Shown in pieces: positions 1 to 5,502 of a stretch of DNA of 9,547 nt; the first letter of the stretch is position 1, and each line of letters opens with the position of its first letter. This DNA is from Lachnospiraceae bacterium UBA3386 (lineage in GTDB: Bacteria > Bacillota > Clostridia > Lachnospirales > Lachnospiraceae), in contig DEPS01000135.1 in the NCBI GenBank assembly GCA_002358875.1, positions 1 to 9,547 on the forward strand. The letters are read 5' to 3'. Both the position numbers and the translations under genes were made by a program. The notes below the pieces were generated by a model. That model was given only the letters and a program-made list of their open reading frames with translations, made no database searches and had not been told where the DNA came from.

Positions 1-111
1 AGCTCAGGTTTTGCATATAAAAAATCCAACTCACTAACATTCGAATCCGGGGGAGGTTCATCTGTCCTGCACAAAAACGGAGGAGCTGAGAATAATATAG
101 TTCCTTCTGCA

Positions 112-1182
112 ATGTCTGTGCCTGAAACGCGGATACCTGCTGACACTAACGCCACTGCGGATGCGGATCAGGACCGTCTGGAAACAGCTGAGGAGAAATG
201 GGAAAAAGCAGGCATCGGGAACGCTTTCATCTTCGGGAAAGTGATGTCTGAGAATCCGGATCTTCTTTTGGAACTTTTGCAGCTTTCCCTCCCGGAATTC
301 GAAATCAGAGAACTTGCCGACCCATCAAATGAAGTCACCATCAAAGCCTCGTATGATTCTAAGGGCGTGCGTCTTGACATCCGTGTCCGTGATATCAGCG
401 GCCGTATTTTCAATGTCGAAATGCAGCTCAGGGATGAGAAAAACATCCCGCACCGTATGAGGTACTATTCCAGCACATTGGATACAACGATCCTGAAGCC
501 CGGCCAAGACTACAGCCAGCTGAGTGACACTGTCGTCCTGTTTATCACAACATTCGACCCTTTTAAGGAGGGTCTGTACCGCTACACCTTCCGGAACATT
601 TGCCTGGAGGACAGGGAACTTGAGCTCGGAGACGGTACGTCTAAAATCATCCTGAATGCTTCCGGATGCGTTTCCCAAAAAGAAGGAAAAAGAGAGTATA
701 CTGATTCAACAGAGAGCGTGAAGAAAGAAAAATCAAACAAAGAAAAGTTGAACGAAGAAATGTCAGACAAAGAAACAAACGGCGGGATATCTGATGATTT
801 AAGGGGCTTCCTTGAACTTGTCATGGGAACAAAACCGCCGGAAGGCGCCGATACGTTCGCGGGCAGGGTTCAAAAGAGCGTGGAGACCGCAAAAAGGAGC
901 AGCGCCCTGAGGAGGGAATTTATGAACTGGGAGATGACGCTTACCGTTGAGAAAAACAAAGGAAGAGACGAAGGAGAACTTCTGAAGCTTATAAAACTGG
1001 TCCTGAAAAAACTGTCAAGAGGACAGAATGCGGGAAAAATCGCGGATGATCTAGTGGAGGACCTTTCCCTTGTGAAAACAATTTGCGGGATTATTTCCGA
1101 AAGCAACAGCTCTGACCCGGAAGAAATTCTCAGTATTATAAAAGCCAGGCAGGCAGCATCCCGGCAGAATGCCGGTGCGTGA
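112..1182 (+). CDS. Rpn family recombination-promoting nuclease / putative transposase (PDDEXK_2)
   Basis: Recognised as a PD-(D/E)XK nuclease of the Rpn/PDDEXK_2 group. Members related to E. coli RpnA are DNA endonucleases that promote RecA-independent recombination. The conserved block starts near residue 37 (NAFIFGKVMSENPDL). The catalytic core is visible as D89 in GVRLDIRV and E103-x-Q105 in NVEMQ, followed by RMRYYSSTLD (116-124). The C-terminal third is helical and charged, as is usual in the family. Residues about 190-224 are a low-complexity Lys/Glu/Ser-rich insertion between the nuclease core and the helical tail. The ATG at 112 has no well-placed ribosome binding site, and the same frame is open without a stop back to base 1, so the true start may lie outside the window. 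The residues before 37 are not conserved in appearance. Family assignment is firm; the start is not. Transcription probably ends at the hairpin at 1262-1312. Confidence 0.85.
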   Translation: MSVPETRIPADTNATADADQDRLETAEEKWEKAGIGNAFIFGKVMSENPDLLLELLQLSLPEFEIRELADPSNEVTIKASYDSKGVRLDIRVRDISGRIFNVEMQLRDEKNIPHRMRYYSSTLDTTILKPGQDYSQLSDTVVLFITTFDPFKEGLYRYTFRNICLEDRELELGDGTSKIILNASGCVSQKEGKREYTDSTESVKKEKSNKEKLNEEMSDKETNGGISDDLRGFLELVMGTKPPEGADTFAGRVQKSVETAKRSSALRREFMNWEMTLTVEKNKGRDEGELLKLIKLVLKKLSRGQNAGKIADDLVEDLSLVKTICGIISESNSSDPEEILSIIKARQAASRQNAGA

Positions 1183-1462
1183 TCAAGGGTGCAAAAGATA
1201 CATTTTAACGTGAGCCGAGCGATTCGTCATTGCGACATCACATAAATACACAGTTTTTAACGATGATGCAGATATCCCTGCAGAGCAGATGGACATCTGC
1301 ATCATCTTTTTTATGTAATAGCTTATGATGATTGGAAAACGGGTGAAATCAGGAATGTCGGACGAATCGATTACCCTGGAATTGGCCATGTGATGCAGTG
1401 ATTGCCTTGGAAAGAACAATGGGAATTTCAATTGATTGCTGATAGATTGAGCGGAGGTTAAT
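1183..1462. other. Intergenic region between the Rpn gene and the small ORF before rsgA
   Basis: Apart from the terminator at 1262-1312 I see no gene here. Bases 1313-1462 must carry the promoter for the small ORF and rsgA if they have their own. No convincing -35/-10 pair is visible, only a good Shine-Dalgarno (GGAGG, 1454-1458) just before the ATG at 1463. The frames hold only peptides of about 20 codons. Confidence 0.5.
1262..1312 (+). terminator. Rho-independent terminator after the Rpn gene
   Basis: A perfect 12-bp stem (GATGATGCAGAT at 1262-1273 with ATCTGCATCATC at 1295-1306) is followed directly by six T (1307-1312). The 21-nt interior can pair further (TCC/GGA and CTGC/GCAG). It lies 80 bases past the Rpn stop codon and isolates that gene from the rsgA unit. 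Confidence 0.85.
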
Positions 1463-1618
1463 ATGTGGCTCTGGTTTGCTTTAGGATCGGCGGTTTTTGC
1501 CGCGCTGGCGGAAGCGGCGCAGGGAAGCCACATCCATTATGATGAGTACAATTCCCTTGAAGAAGGGTCGGCAGAAATGATTATAGAGAAAACAACAAAA
1601 ATGGAGACTACAGAATGA
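1463..1618 (+). CDS. Small 51-aa ORF with N-terminal hydrophobic segment, translationally coupled to rsgA
   Basis: The ORF begins at an ATG preceded by GGAGG with 4-5 bases of spacing, and its TGA overlaps the rsgA start as ATGA (1615-1618), an arrangement typical of translational coupling. The first residues, MWLWFALGSAVFAALAEAA, form a short hydrophobic helix. They resemble, from memory, the first membrane helix of single-domain EamA/DMT transporters. After about residue 20 the sequence becomes polar and acidic (SHIHYDEYNSLEEGSAEM) and no longer looks like a transporter. It could be a genuine small membrane protein, a leader that sets rsgA translation, or the decayed start of a transporter gene joined to the rsgA leader. 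rsgA also has its own GGAG (1603-1606), so coupling need not be obligatory. No known function is assigned. Confidence 0.5.
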   Translation: MWLWFALGSAVFAALAEAAQGSHIHYDEYNSLEEGSAEMIIEKTTKMETTE

Positions 1619-2610
1619 ATCAGCAAGAGGAAAAGCGAGGAAGAGTGGTCGAGGTCAGGAAGAACTCTTATATCATAGATTGTGAGGATATTATAGATTG
1701 CGGGGAGGAGAAGATCCCGGCAAAGCTCAGGGGAAGCTTTTATGAAGAGCAGGCGGACAAACTGCCGGTCGTCGGAGATTATGTCTCCTTTTTGTATAAT
1801 CCCGCGGGAGACTCGATTGTACAGTCCGTTTGCGAAAGAAAGAGCCTTCTTCAGCGTCCGGATCAGGCGAAGACCGGGGTGATGCAGTATATGGTCGCCA
1901 ATGTGGACTACTGTTTTATCATTACATCCCTGAACGAAGACTACAGCTATAACAGGATCGCGCGGTACGCAAGCATTGCGCTGCAGGGCGGGGCGACGCC
2001 CGTCGCCATCCTCACTAAGACCGACCTTTGTGATGATGCCGAAAACTATATCCGAGAGGTGAAGACCATCTCGGATCAGATCCGGGTACACGCCGTCTCC
2101 GCCCTGTCCGGCGAAGGGCTGGCAGAGCTGGAGGAATATTTCGCTCCGGGAAAGACGATTTGTCTTATGGGATCTTCCGGTGCAGGCAAATCCACGCTGA
2201 TTAATGCAGTTGCAGGCGAGGAGATCATGCGGACAGGCGAAATCAGAGCCTGTGATTCGACAGGAAAACATACGACCACCCACCGGCAGCTGATCATGCT
2301 GAAAAACGGCGTCTGTGTCATCGACACGCCCGGGATGCGGGAGGTCGGCATGGCAGGAACTGGGGAAGGAATCGACACTACCTTTGCAGACATCGTCGAG
2401 CTCGAAAGCCGCTGCAGATTCCGGAACTGCAGACACGAAACCGAGCCCGGCTGTGCGATCAAGGCGGCCATAAAAAGCGGAGAACTGTCAAAGGAAAGAT
2501 GGATGCTCTATCGCAATCTTGGCACGGAAAACACAAACAATCAGGCAAAAAAGAAAAAGATCTCTAAACTTGCGAAAGAATATAAAAAAATGAACAGGAG
2601 ACGGAACTAA
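1615..2610 (+). CDS. rsgA: Ribosome small subunit-dependent GTPase A (RsgA/YjeQ)
   Basis: RsgA is a circularly permuted GTPase that binds the 30S subunit late in its assembly and releases maturation factors when it hydrolyses GTP. The 331-aa product shows the diagnostic motif order G4-G1-G3: TKTD at 134-137, the P-loop GSSGAGKS at 186-193, and DTPG at 237-240. An N-terminal OB-fold-like region covers roughly residues 8-75. The C-terminal zinc site is visible as C267, C272, H274 and C280 (C-x4-C-x-H-x5-C). A lysine-rich tail (KKKKISKLAKEYKK) fits rRNA contact. Length is normal for the family. The ATG at 1615 has GGAG eight bases upstream and overlaps the stop of the preceding small ORF. No clear terminator follows; the gene converges on the minus-strand antitoxin gene that ends at 2712. 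Confidence 0.96.
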   Translation: MNQQEEKRGRVVEVRKNSYIIDCEDIIDCGEEKIPAKLRGSFYEEQADKLPVVGDYVSFLYNPAGDSIVQSVCERKSLLQRPDQAKTGVMQYMVANVDYCFIITSLNEDYSYNRIARYASIALQGGATPVAILTKTDLCDDAENYIREVKTISDQIRVHAVSALSGEGLAELEEYFAPGKTICLMGSSGAGKSTLINAVAGEEIMRTGEIRACDSTGKHTTTHRQLIMLKNGVCVIDTPGMREVGMAGTGEGIDTTFADIVELESRCRFRNCRHETEPGCAIKAAIKSGELSKERWMLYRNLGTENTNNQAKKKKISKLAKEYKKMNRRRN

Positions 2611-2711
2611 ACCCTTCAAACTCTTAATGATTTTTGTGGCTCGGTTGACGGAAAGAGGTGATCGGCGAAGCTTGGTTGGAAATATCGGGATTTGCCGGAT
2701 CGGGATCACTA

Positions 2712-3002
2712 TTATTGGATGCTCTTCTTGGGGGTGAACGATATATTCAGGACCATCCCCATTCCATCTGCCAATCTTTGGAGAAGTTTGATGGAGGGAT
2801 TTCTCGTTCCTTTCTCGAGTTTGCTTATTTCGGTTTGAGCAATACCTGTCCGTTCAGACAATTCTTTTTGTGTGAGGTTTTGAGATGTTCTGGCCTCGAC
2901 GATTGCACGGATAACGCTCATTTCGGGTTGGATTTCCTCATAGGCTTTTGCAAATTCAGGATCCTTCATCTGATCCTTCATAAAATCATCTAATGTCATC
3001 AT
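2712..3002 (-). CDS. XRE-family HTH antitoxin (HigA-like)
   Basis: A 96-aa protein with a Cro/C1-type helix-turn-helix over about residues 33-85. The second helix reads LTQKELSERTGI and the recognition helix AQTEISKLEKG, followed by the usual NPSIKLLQRLADGMG. Size and position, directly after a Gp49/HigB-type toxin on the same strand, mark it as the antitoxin of a type II toxin-antitoxin pair. Such proteins bind the toxin and repress their own promoter. The start has a good Shine-Dalgarno (AAAGAGGT on the minus strand, plus 3011-3018) eight bases upstream. The start codon overlaps by four bases the stop codon of the frame-restored toxin (2999-3002), so the two were once, or still are, translationally coupled. 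The product itself looks intact. Confidence 0.88.
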   Translation of the reverse strand: MMTLDDFMKDQMKDPEFAKAYEEIQPEMSVIRAIVEARTSQNLTQKELSERTGIAQTEISKLEKGTRNPSIKLLQRLADGMGMVLNISFTPKKSIQ

Positions 3003-3359
3003 GAGTTTTTACCTCTTTCCGCTTCCCTGCGATAAAAGTCTTTTCTTCTTGATTTTGCAAGTGATATTTCTTTAGGTGGAGTTTTCTGAGTCTTTTTTAT
3101 AAAGCCGTTTGTTATGATAATCCGATGCCCCACAAAAAAAAAACAGTGCCCTGGATATGTTATTGCCTTGAATTGTTCGCAATTCAAAAATACCATCATC
3201 AAGGTGTTCTGTATAAGGTTTGCGCAATTCGTTTCCTTTTTCTGCAAGTAACTGCATCATGGCGCCAACTTTGGCTCGCATCTTCGGATCGAGGGACATC
3301 ATAAAATCGAAAACAGGTTTGTCTCCATTTTCTTCTTCGTAAAATTCAACAGTATACAT
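2999..3359 (-). pseudogene. Gp49/HigB-like (RelE/ParE superfamily) toxin, split by a frameshift at a T10 run
   Basis: The reading frame from 3359 starts like a phage Gp49/HigB-type ribosome-dependent mRNA interferase: MYTVEFYEEENGDKPVFDF, then LDPKMRAKV, then HLDDGIFELRTIQGNNISRALFFF. At a homopolymer of ten T on the coding strand (A10 on plus, 3134-3143) the frame runs into unrelated sequence and stops at 3072. Removing one T restores the expected family ending, VGHRIIITNGFIKKTQKTPP, through to a stop at 2999-3001. The restored product is 119 aa, the normal length, and its stop overlaps the antitoxin start as ATGA. The start has AAGGA (plus 3370-3374) ten bases upstream. This is either a mutation inactivating the toxin, a phase-variable tract, a slippage-dependent gene, or a sequencing error. 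Without slippage the 95-aa product lacks the C-terminal third of the fold. Confidence 0.85.
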
Positions 3360-3428
3360 AATGGATTATTCCTTAACAGACCATTTTCGTATCTTTATCA
3401 GTAGGATTATGTATCAATAATAATATAT

Positions 3429-3440
3429 GAGATATATCTC
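3429..3440. promoter_or_regulatory. Perfect 12-bp palindrome upstream of the toxin-antitoxin pair, possible operator
   Basis: GAGATATATCTC is a perfect palindrome in an AT-rich stretch about 70 bases upstream of the toxin start. Autoregulated antitoxins of the XRE type bind short palindromes near their promoter, so this is a candidate site. Its distance from the toxin start and the lack of a clear -35/-10 pair leave it tentative. Confidence 0.3.
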
Positions 3441-3586
3441 TATTCGTCAAGAGGCTGCTATTCAAAATAATCCCTATACAAAAGGGTATATTAAATAAAT
3501 GTAGGTACTGAAAGAAGCCTTACGCAGGGAAGATAAGTATACAGCAGCAGTTGTTGGCTATTTATGGGGGCAGAAAGGCAAAGGTT

Positions 3587-3904
3587 ATGGCATCAAGTAA
3601 AGAATATCTCGATTTCATTCTGGATCAGCTGTCAGGGCTCAGTGAAATTTCCAGCCGGGCAATGATGGGAGAATATATTATCTATTATCGCGGAAAGGTC
3701 GTCGGTGGAATTTATGATGACCGGTTTCTTGTAAAGCCGACGAAGTCTGCTCTGGCAATGATGCCGGATGCAGAACGGGAGCTGCCTTATGAAGGCGCGA
3801 AGGAGATGCTGCTGGTGGACAATGTTGAGGATCGGGAGTTTCTGGGTGAACTTTTGGAAGCAATGTATGACGAACTTCCTGCGCCGAAGAAAAGGAAGAA
3901 GTGA
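3587..3904 (+). CDS. TfoX N-terminal domain-containing protein
   Basis: The 105-aa product matches the TfoX N-terminal domain family: MASSKEYLDFILDQLSGL, then SRAMMGEYIIYYRGKVVGGI (24-43), DDRFLVKPTKSA, and ELPYEGAKEMLLVDNV. The family is named after the competence regulator TfoX/Sxy of Proteobacteria. Stand-alone copies in Firmicutes have no established role, so a competence function should not be assumed. The frame extends upstream to a TTG at 3551, but the ATG at 3587 fits the family N-terminus. It has an AGAAAGG ribosome binding site about eight bases upstream, so I chose it. The tail is lysine-rich (PKKRKK). The gene is monocistronic in appearance, with the PAP2 gene 130 bases downstream. 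Confidence 0.85.
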   Translation: MASSKEYLDFILDQLSGLSEISSRAMMGEYIIYYRGKVVGGIYDDRFLVKPTKSALAMMPDAERELPYEGAKEMLLVDNVEDREFLGELLEAMYDELPAPKKRKK

Positions 3905-3973
3905 GGCTGCGGCGTGAAAACTGGATATTTTCACGATTCACGGAGGCTTTTAAAGTTATCAGGAGTGGATTGC

Positions 3974-4027
3974 ATGAATAAGACAGCGAGCATAGCGGCA
4001 ATGAACCGCAAAGTGTTTCGGCATTGA
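3974..4027 (+). CDS. Possible 17-codon leader ORF before the PAP2 gene
   Basis: An ATG with an AGGAG eight bases upstream opens a 17-codon frame (MNKTASIAAMNRKVFRH) that ends at TGA 4025-4027, inside the GAGG ribosome binding site of the PAP2 gene and eight bases before its ATG. The placement would allow translational coupling. It may equally be chance; nothing about the peptide is recognisable. Confidence 0.3.
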   Translation: MNKTASIAAMNRKVFRH

Positions 4028-4034
4028 GGCAGAT

Positions 4035-4568
4035 ATGAATAAGCTTTTTGACAGTCCCAGGATTCGCCGGATTGATGAGAGGGTGATGCGGTGGGTGCAG
4101 GAGAACTGCAGAAATAAAATTTTGAATCCCCTGATGATCGTCATGACGCATCTGGGCGGCGGGGTGATCTGGTGTGTCTGGGCGGGCTGGTTCTGCACGC
4201 GGGAAGAGACGAGAAAGCTTGGTGTGTGCTGTTTTGTCTCCTTCTGGCTGGCCTGGCTGGTCTCCTCGCAGGTTCTAAAACGGCTCTTCGGCAGGCCTAG
4301 GGCTTATGATGCCATGGACGATGTGGTGCCTTTGGTCGCCCGGCCCAGGGACCTTGCCTTTCCGTCTGCGCATGCGGCGGATGCTTTTTCAGTGGCGGTG
4401 GTGATCCTGCTGGCCAGGCCGCCGCTGCAGGGGGCTGTGGCTATGCTGCTGGCTGTCCTGACAGGATATTCCCGGATCCATGTCGGGGTGCATTATCTTA
4501 CGGATGTGATCGGGGGAGCAGTGTTTGGAAGCTTGTGCGCGGTGGTGTGTTGGGCGCTGCTCATGTGA
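4035..4568 (+). CDS. PAP2-superfamily membrane phosphatase
   Basis: A 177-aa polytopic membrane protein with the three signature motifs of PAP2 lipid phosphatases: K82-x6-R89 in LKRLFGRPRA (motif 1, with Ala in place of the usual Pro after Arg), PSAH at 110-113 (motif 2, usual form PSGH), and S146-R147-x5-H153-x3-D157 in SRIHVGVHYLTD (motif 3). H153 is the expected nucleophile and H113 the general acid. Hydrophobic segments lie near residues 31-54, 62-82, 115-127, 132-145 and 155-176. Family members dephosphorylate undecaprenyl diphosphate or other lipid phosphates at the outer face of the membrane. The compact size and lack of extra domains fit the BcrC/YbjG-like group, but the substrate cannot be read from sequence. 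The start is supported by GAGG seven bases before the ATG. Confidence 0.92.
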   Translation: MNKLFDSPRIRRIDERVMRWVQENCRNKILNPLMIVMTHLGGGVIWCVWAGWFCTREETRKLGVCCFVSFWLAWLVSSQVLKRLFGRPRAYDAMDDVVPLVARPRDLAFPSAHAADAFSVAVVILLARPPLQGAVAMLLAVLTGYSRIHVGVHYLTDVIGGAVFGSLCAVVCWALLM

Positions 4569-4590
4569 TGTTATTGCAGCGGGTGCGGGA

Positions 4591-4607
4591 TTTACAAAAT
4601 TTGTAAA
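4591..4607. promoter_or_regulatory. 17-bp perfect inverted repeat, candidate operator of the DUF1905/DUF1801 pair
   Basis: TTTACAAA (4591-4598), a single central A, and TTTGTAAA (4600-4607) form a perfect 8-bp inverted repeat. It lies 47 bases upstream of the GTG start of the DUF1905 gene, in the gap after the PAP2 gene. The spacing and symmetry suit a dimeric repressor. It is not followed by a T-tract, so it is unlikely to be a terminator. The regulator is unknown. Confidence 0.4.
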
Positions 4608-4653
4608 AAATTAACGGGATTTCGATGAAAACACTGGAAAGAGAGGTGTATTT

Positions 4654-4941
4654 GTGGATCAGAAAGTATATGAATTTGACGGTGTCATCCACGAGGTCCC
4701 GGAAAAGGGCGGTGCCTATGTGTTTTTTCCGTGGGATATCCGTGAGGAATTTGGAAAAGGGCGCGTGAAAGTCCATGCCGAATTCGACGGCATTCCCTAT
4801 GACGGCAGTATCGTCAACATGGGAATCAAGGACGGCGACGGGAAAGTGTGTTACCTGATTGGACTGTTAAAGGCCATTCGGAAGCAGCTGAACAAGGGCG
4901 CTGGTGACAGTGTGCATGTTGTGATCAGGGAAAGGAAATAA
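4654..4941 (+). CDS. DUF1905 domain-containing protein
   Basis: A 95-aa protein that is essentially one DUF1905 domain: YEFDGVIHEVPEKGGAYVFF, then PWDIREEFGKGRVKVHAEFDG (about 26-46), DGSIVNMGI, YLIGLLKAIRKQLNKGAGD and a final V-x-V-x-I-R-E-R strand. The domain is a small beta barrel of unknown biochemical role, often found fused to or beside OmdA/YdeI-type or DUF1801 domains. The start is GTG, supported by AGAGAGGTG about eight bases upstream; the nearby ATG at 4625 is in another frame. The stop TAA shares its last base with the ATG of the next gene (TAATG), so both are probably translated as a coupled pair. A palindrome at 4591-4607 may control the pair. Confidence 0.88.
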   Translation: MDQKVYEFDGVIHEVPEKGGAYVFFPWDIREEFGKGRVKVHAEFDGIPYDGSIVNMGIKDGDGKVCYLIGLLKAIRKQLNKGAGDSVHVVIRERK

Positions 4942-5363
4942 TGAAAGTCATGTGGAAATGTCCAAAATGCGGGCGGTCGTTCAGAAAAGAGAATCAGAGC
5001 CATTTTTGCGGGAAAGCTCCGGAAACGGTTGAAGAATATATTTTTGCGCAGGATGAGGAAGTCCGCGATCAGCTGCAAACCGTGAGAACAACACTTGGCA
5101 GCAGGCTGCCGGGCGCGACAGAAAAAATTTCGTGGTCAATGCCCACATTCTGGAAAGGCCGGAACATTATTCATTTTGCGGCGCAGAAAAAGCATATCGG
5201 AATATATCCCGGGCCGGAGGCAGTGGAGCATTTTTCAGAGAGACTGGACCAGGCCGGTTATAAATACAGCAAGGGCGCGATCCAGATTCCCTATTCCGAT
5301 GATCTTCCGCTTGAGCTGATCGCGGAGATAGCGGACTGGTGCTTTAGGAGTTATTCGAATTAA
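4941..5363 (+). CDS. DUF1801 (YdhG-like) protein with N-terminal zinc finger
   Basis: The 140-aa product begins with a short metal-binding module, C7-x2-C10-x10-H21-x-C23 (WKCPKCGRSFRKENQSHFCG). It continues with a DUF1801/YdhG-type domain from about residue 30, recognised by ISWSMPTFWKGRNIIHFAAQ, KKHIGIYPGPEAVEHF, YKYSKGAIQIPY, and the final PLELIAEIADWCF. The domain has a frataxin-like fold, and Bacillus members (YdhG/Fra-like) have been proposed to carry iron. Whether this holds for a zinc-finger-fused form is unknown. It overlaps the DUF1905 gene by one base and has AAAGGA just upstream, so it is the second gene of a two-gene operon. The transcript should end at the hairpin starting at 5386. 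Confidence 0.88.
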   Translation: MKVMWKCPKCGRSFRKENQSHFCGKAPETVEEYIFAQDEEVRDQLQTVRTTLGSRLPGATEKISWSMPTFWKGRNIIHFAAQKKHIGIYPGPEAVEHFSERLDQAGYKYSKGAIQIPYSDDLPLELIAEIADWCFRSYSN

Positions 5364-5385
5364 TCCAAAATGATGTTGCGGAAGG

Positions 5386-5420
5386 TGGACCAGGGGATGT
5401 TCCCTGGTCCATTTGGTTTT
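5386..5420 (+). terminator. Terminator of the DUF1905/DUF1801 operon, part of repeat copy A
   Basis: A perfect 10-bp stem (TGGACCAGGG at 5386-5395 with CCCTGGTCCA at 5402-5411) and a six-base loop are followed by TTTGGTTTT. It lies 23 bases after the DUF1801 stop. The left arm resembles the start of repeat copy C (TGGACCAGGGAATG, 8337-8350), so this terminator seems built from repeat sequence. Confidence 0.75.
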
Positions 5421-5502
5421 GGCAGACGTGATGTCCATAATAGCAGAAACTGCACAGGCGGCAGTGCCTGATGTGGACCGAGGAACCGTCCCCCTGTTTC
5501 AC
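5386..5502 (-). repeat. Intergenic repeat copy A, after the MATE gene
   Basis: This is the most diverged of three copies. The shared core is at 5443-5502 and contains GAAACTGCACAGGCG and GAGGAACCGTCCCCCTG. The left half is replaced or remodelled into the terminator hairpin at 5386-5420. The right end runs through the MATE stop codon (5499-5501). Strand is given as that of the adjacent gene; copies B and C lie in the same orientation. Confidence 0.75.

Noticed and set aside
1537..2436. A 299-codon open frame on the minus strand
   Set aside because: It lies fully antisense to the well-supported rsgA gene, and its translation shows no recognisable domain.
2660..2701. Hairpin GATCGGC / GCCGGATC between rsgA and the antitoxin gene, considered as a bidirectional terminator
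   Set aside because: The arms need a bulge, the loop is 27 bases and there is no T-tract on either side.
2999..3247. Separate 82-codon minus-strand gene
   Set aside because: Only its second part is protein-like, and this is the C-terminus of the frameshifted toxin. The first part is an out-of-frame reading of the toxin's middle.
3914..3934. Hairpin GTGAAAA / TTTTCAC after the TfoX-type gene, considered as a terminator
   Set aside because: A weak AT-rich seven-pair stem and no following T-run.
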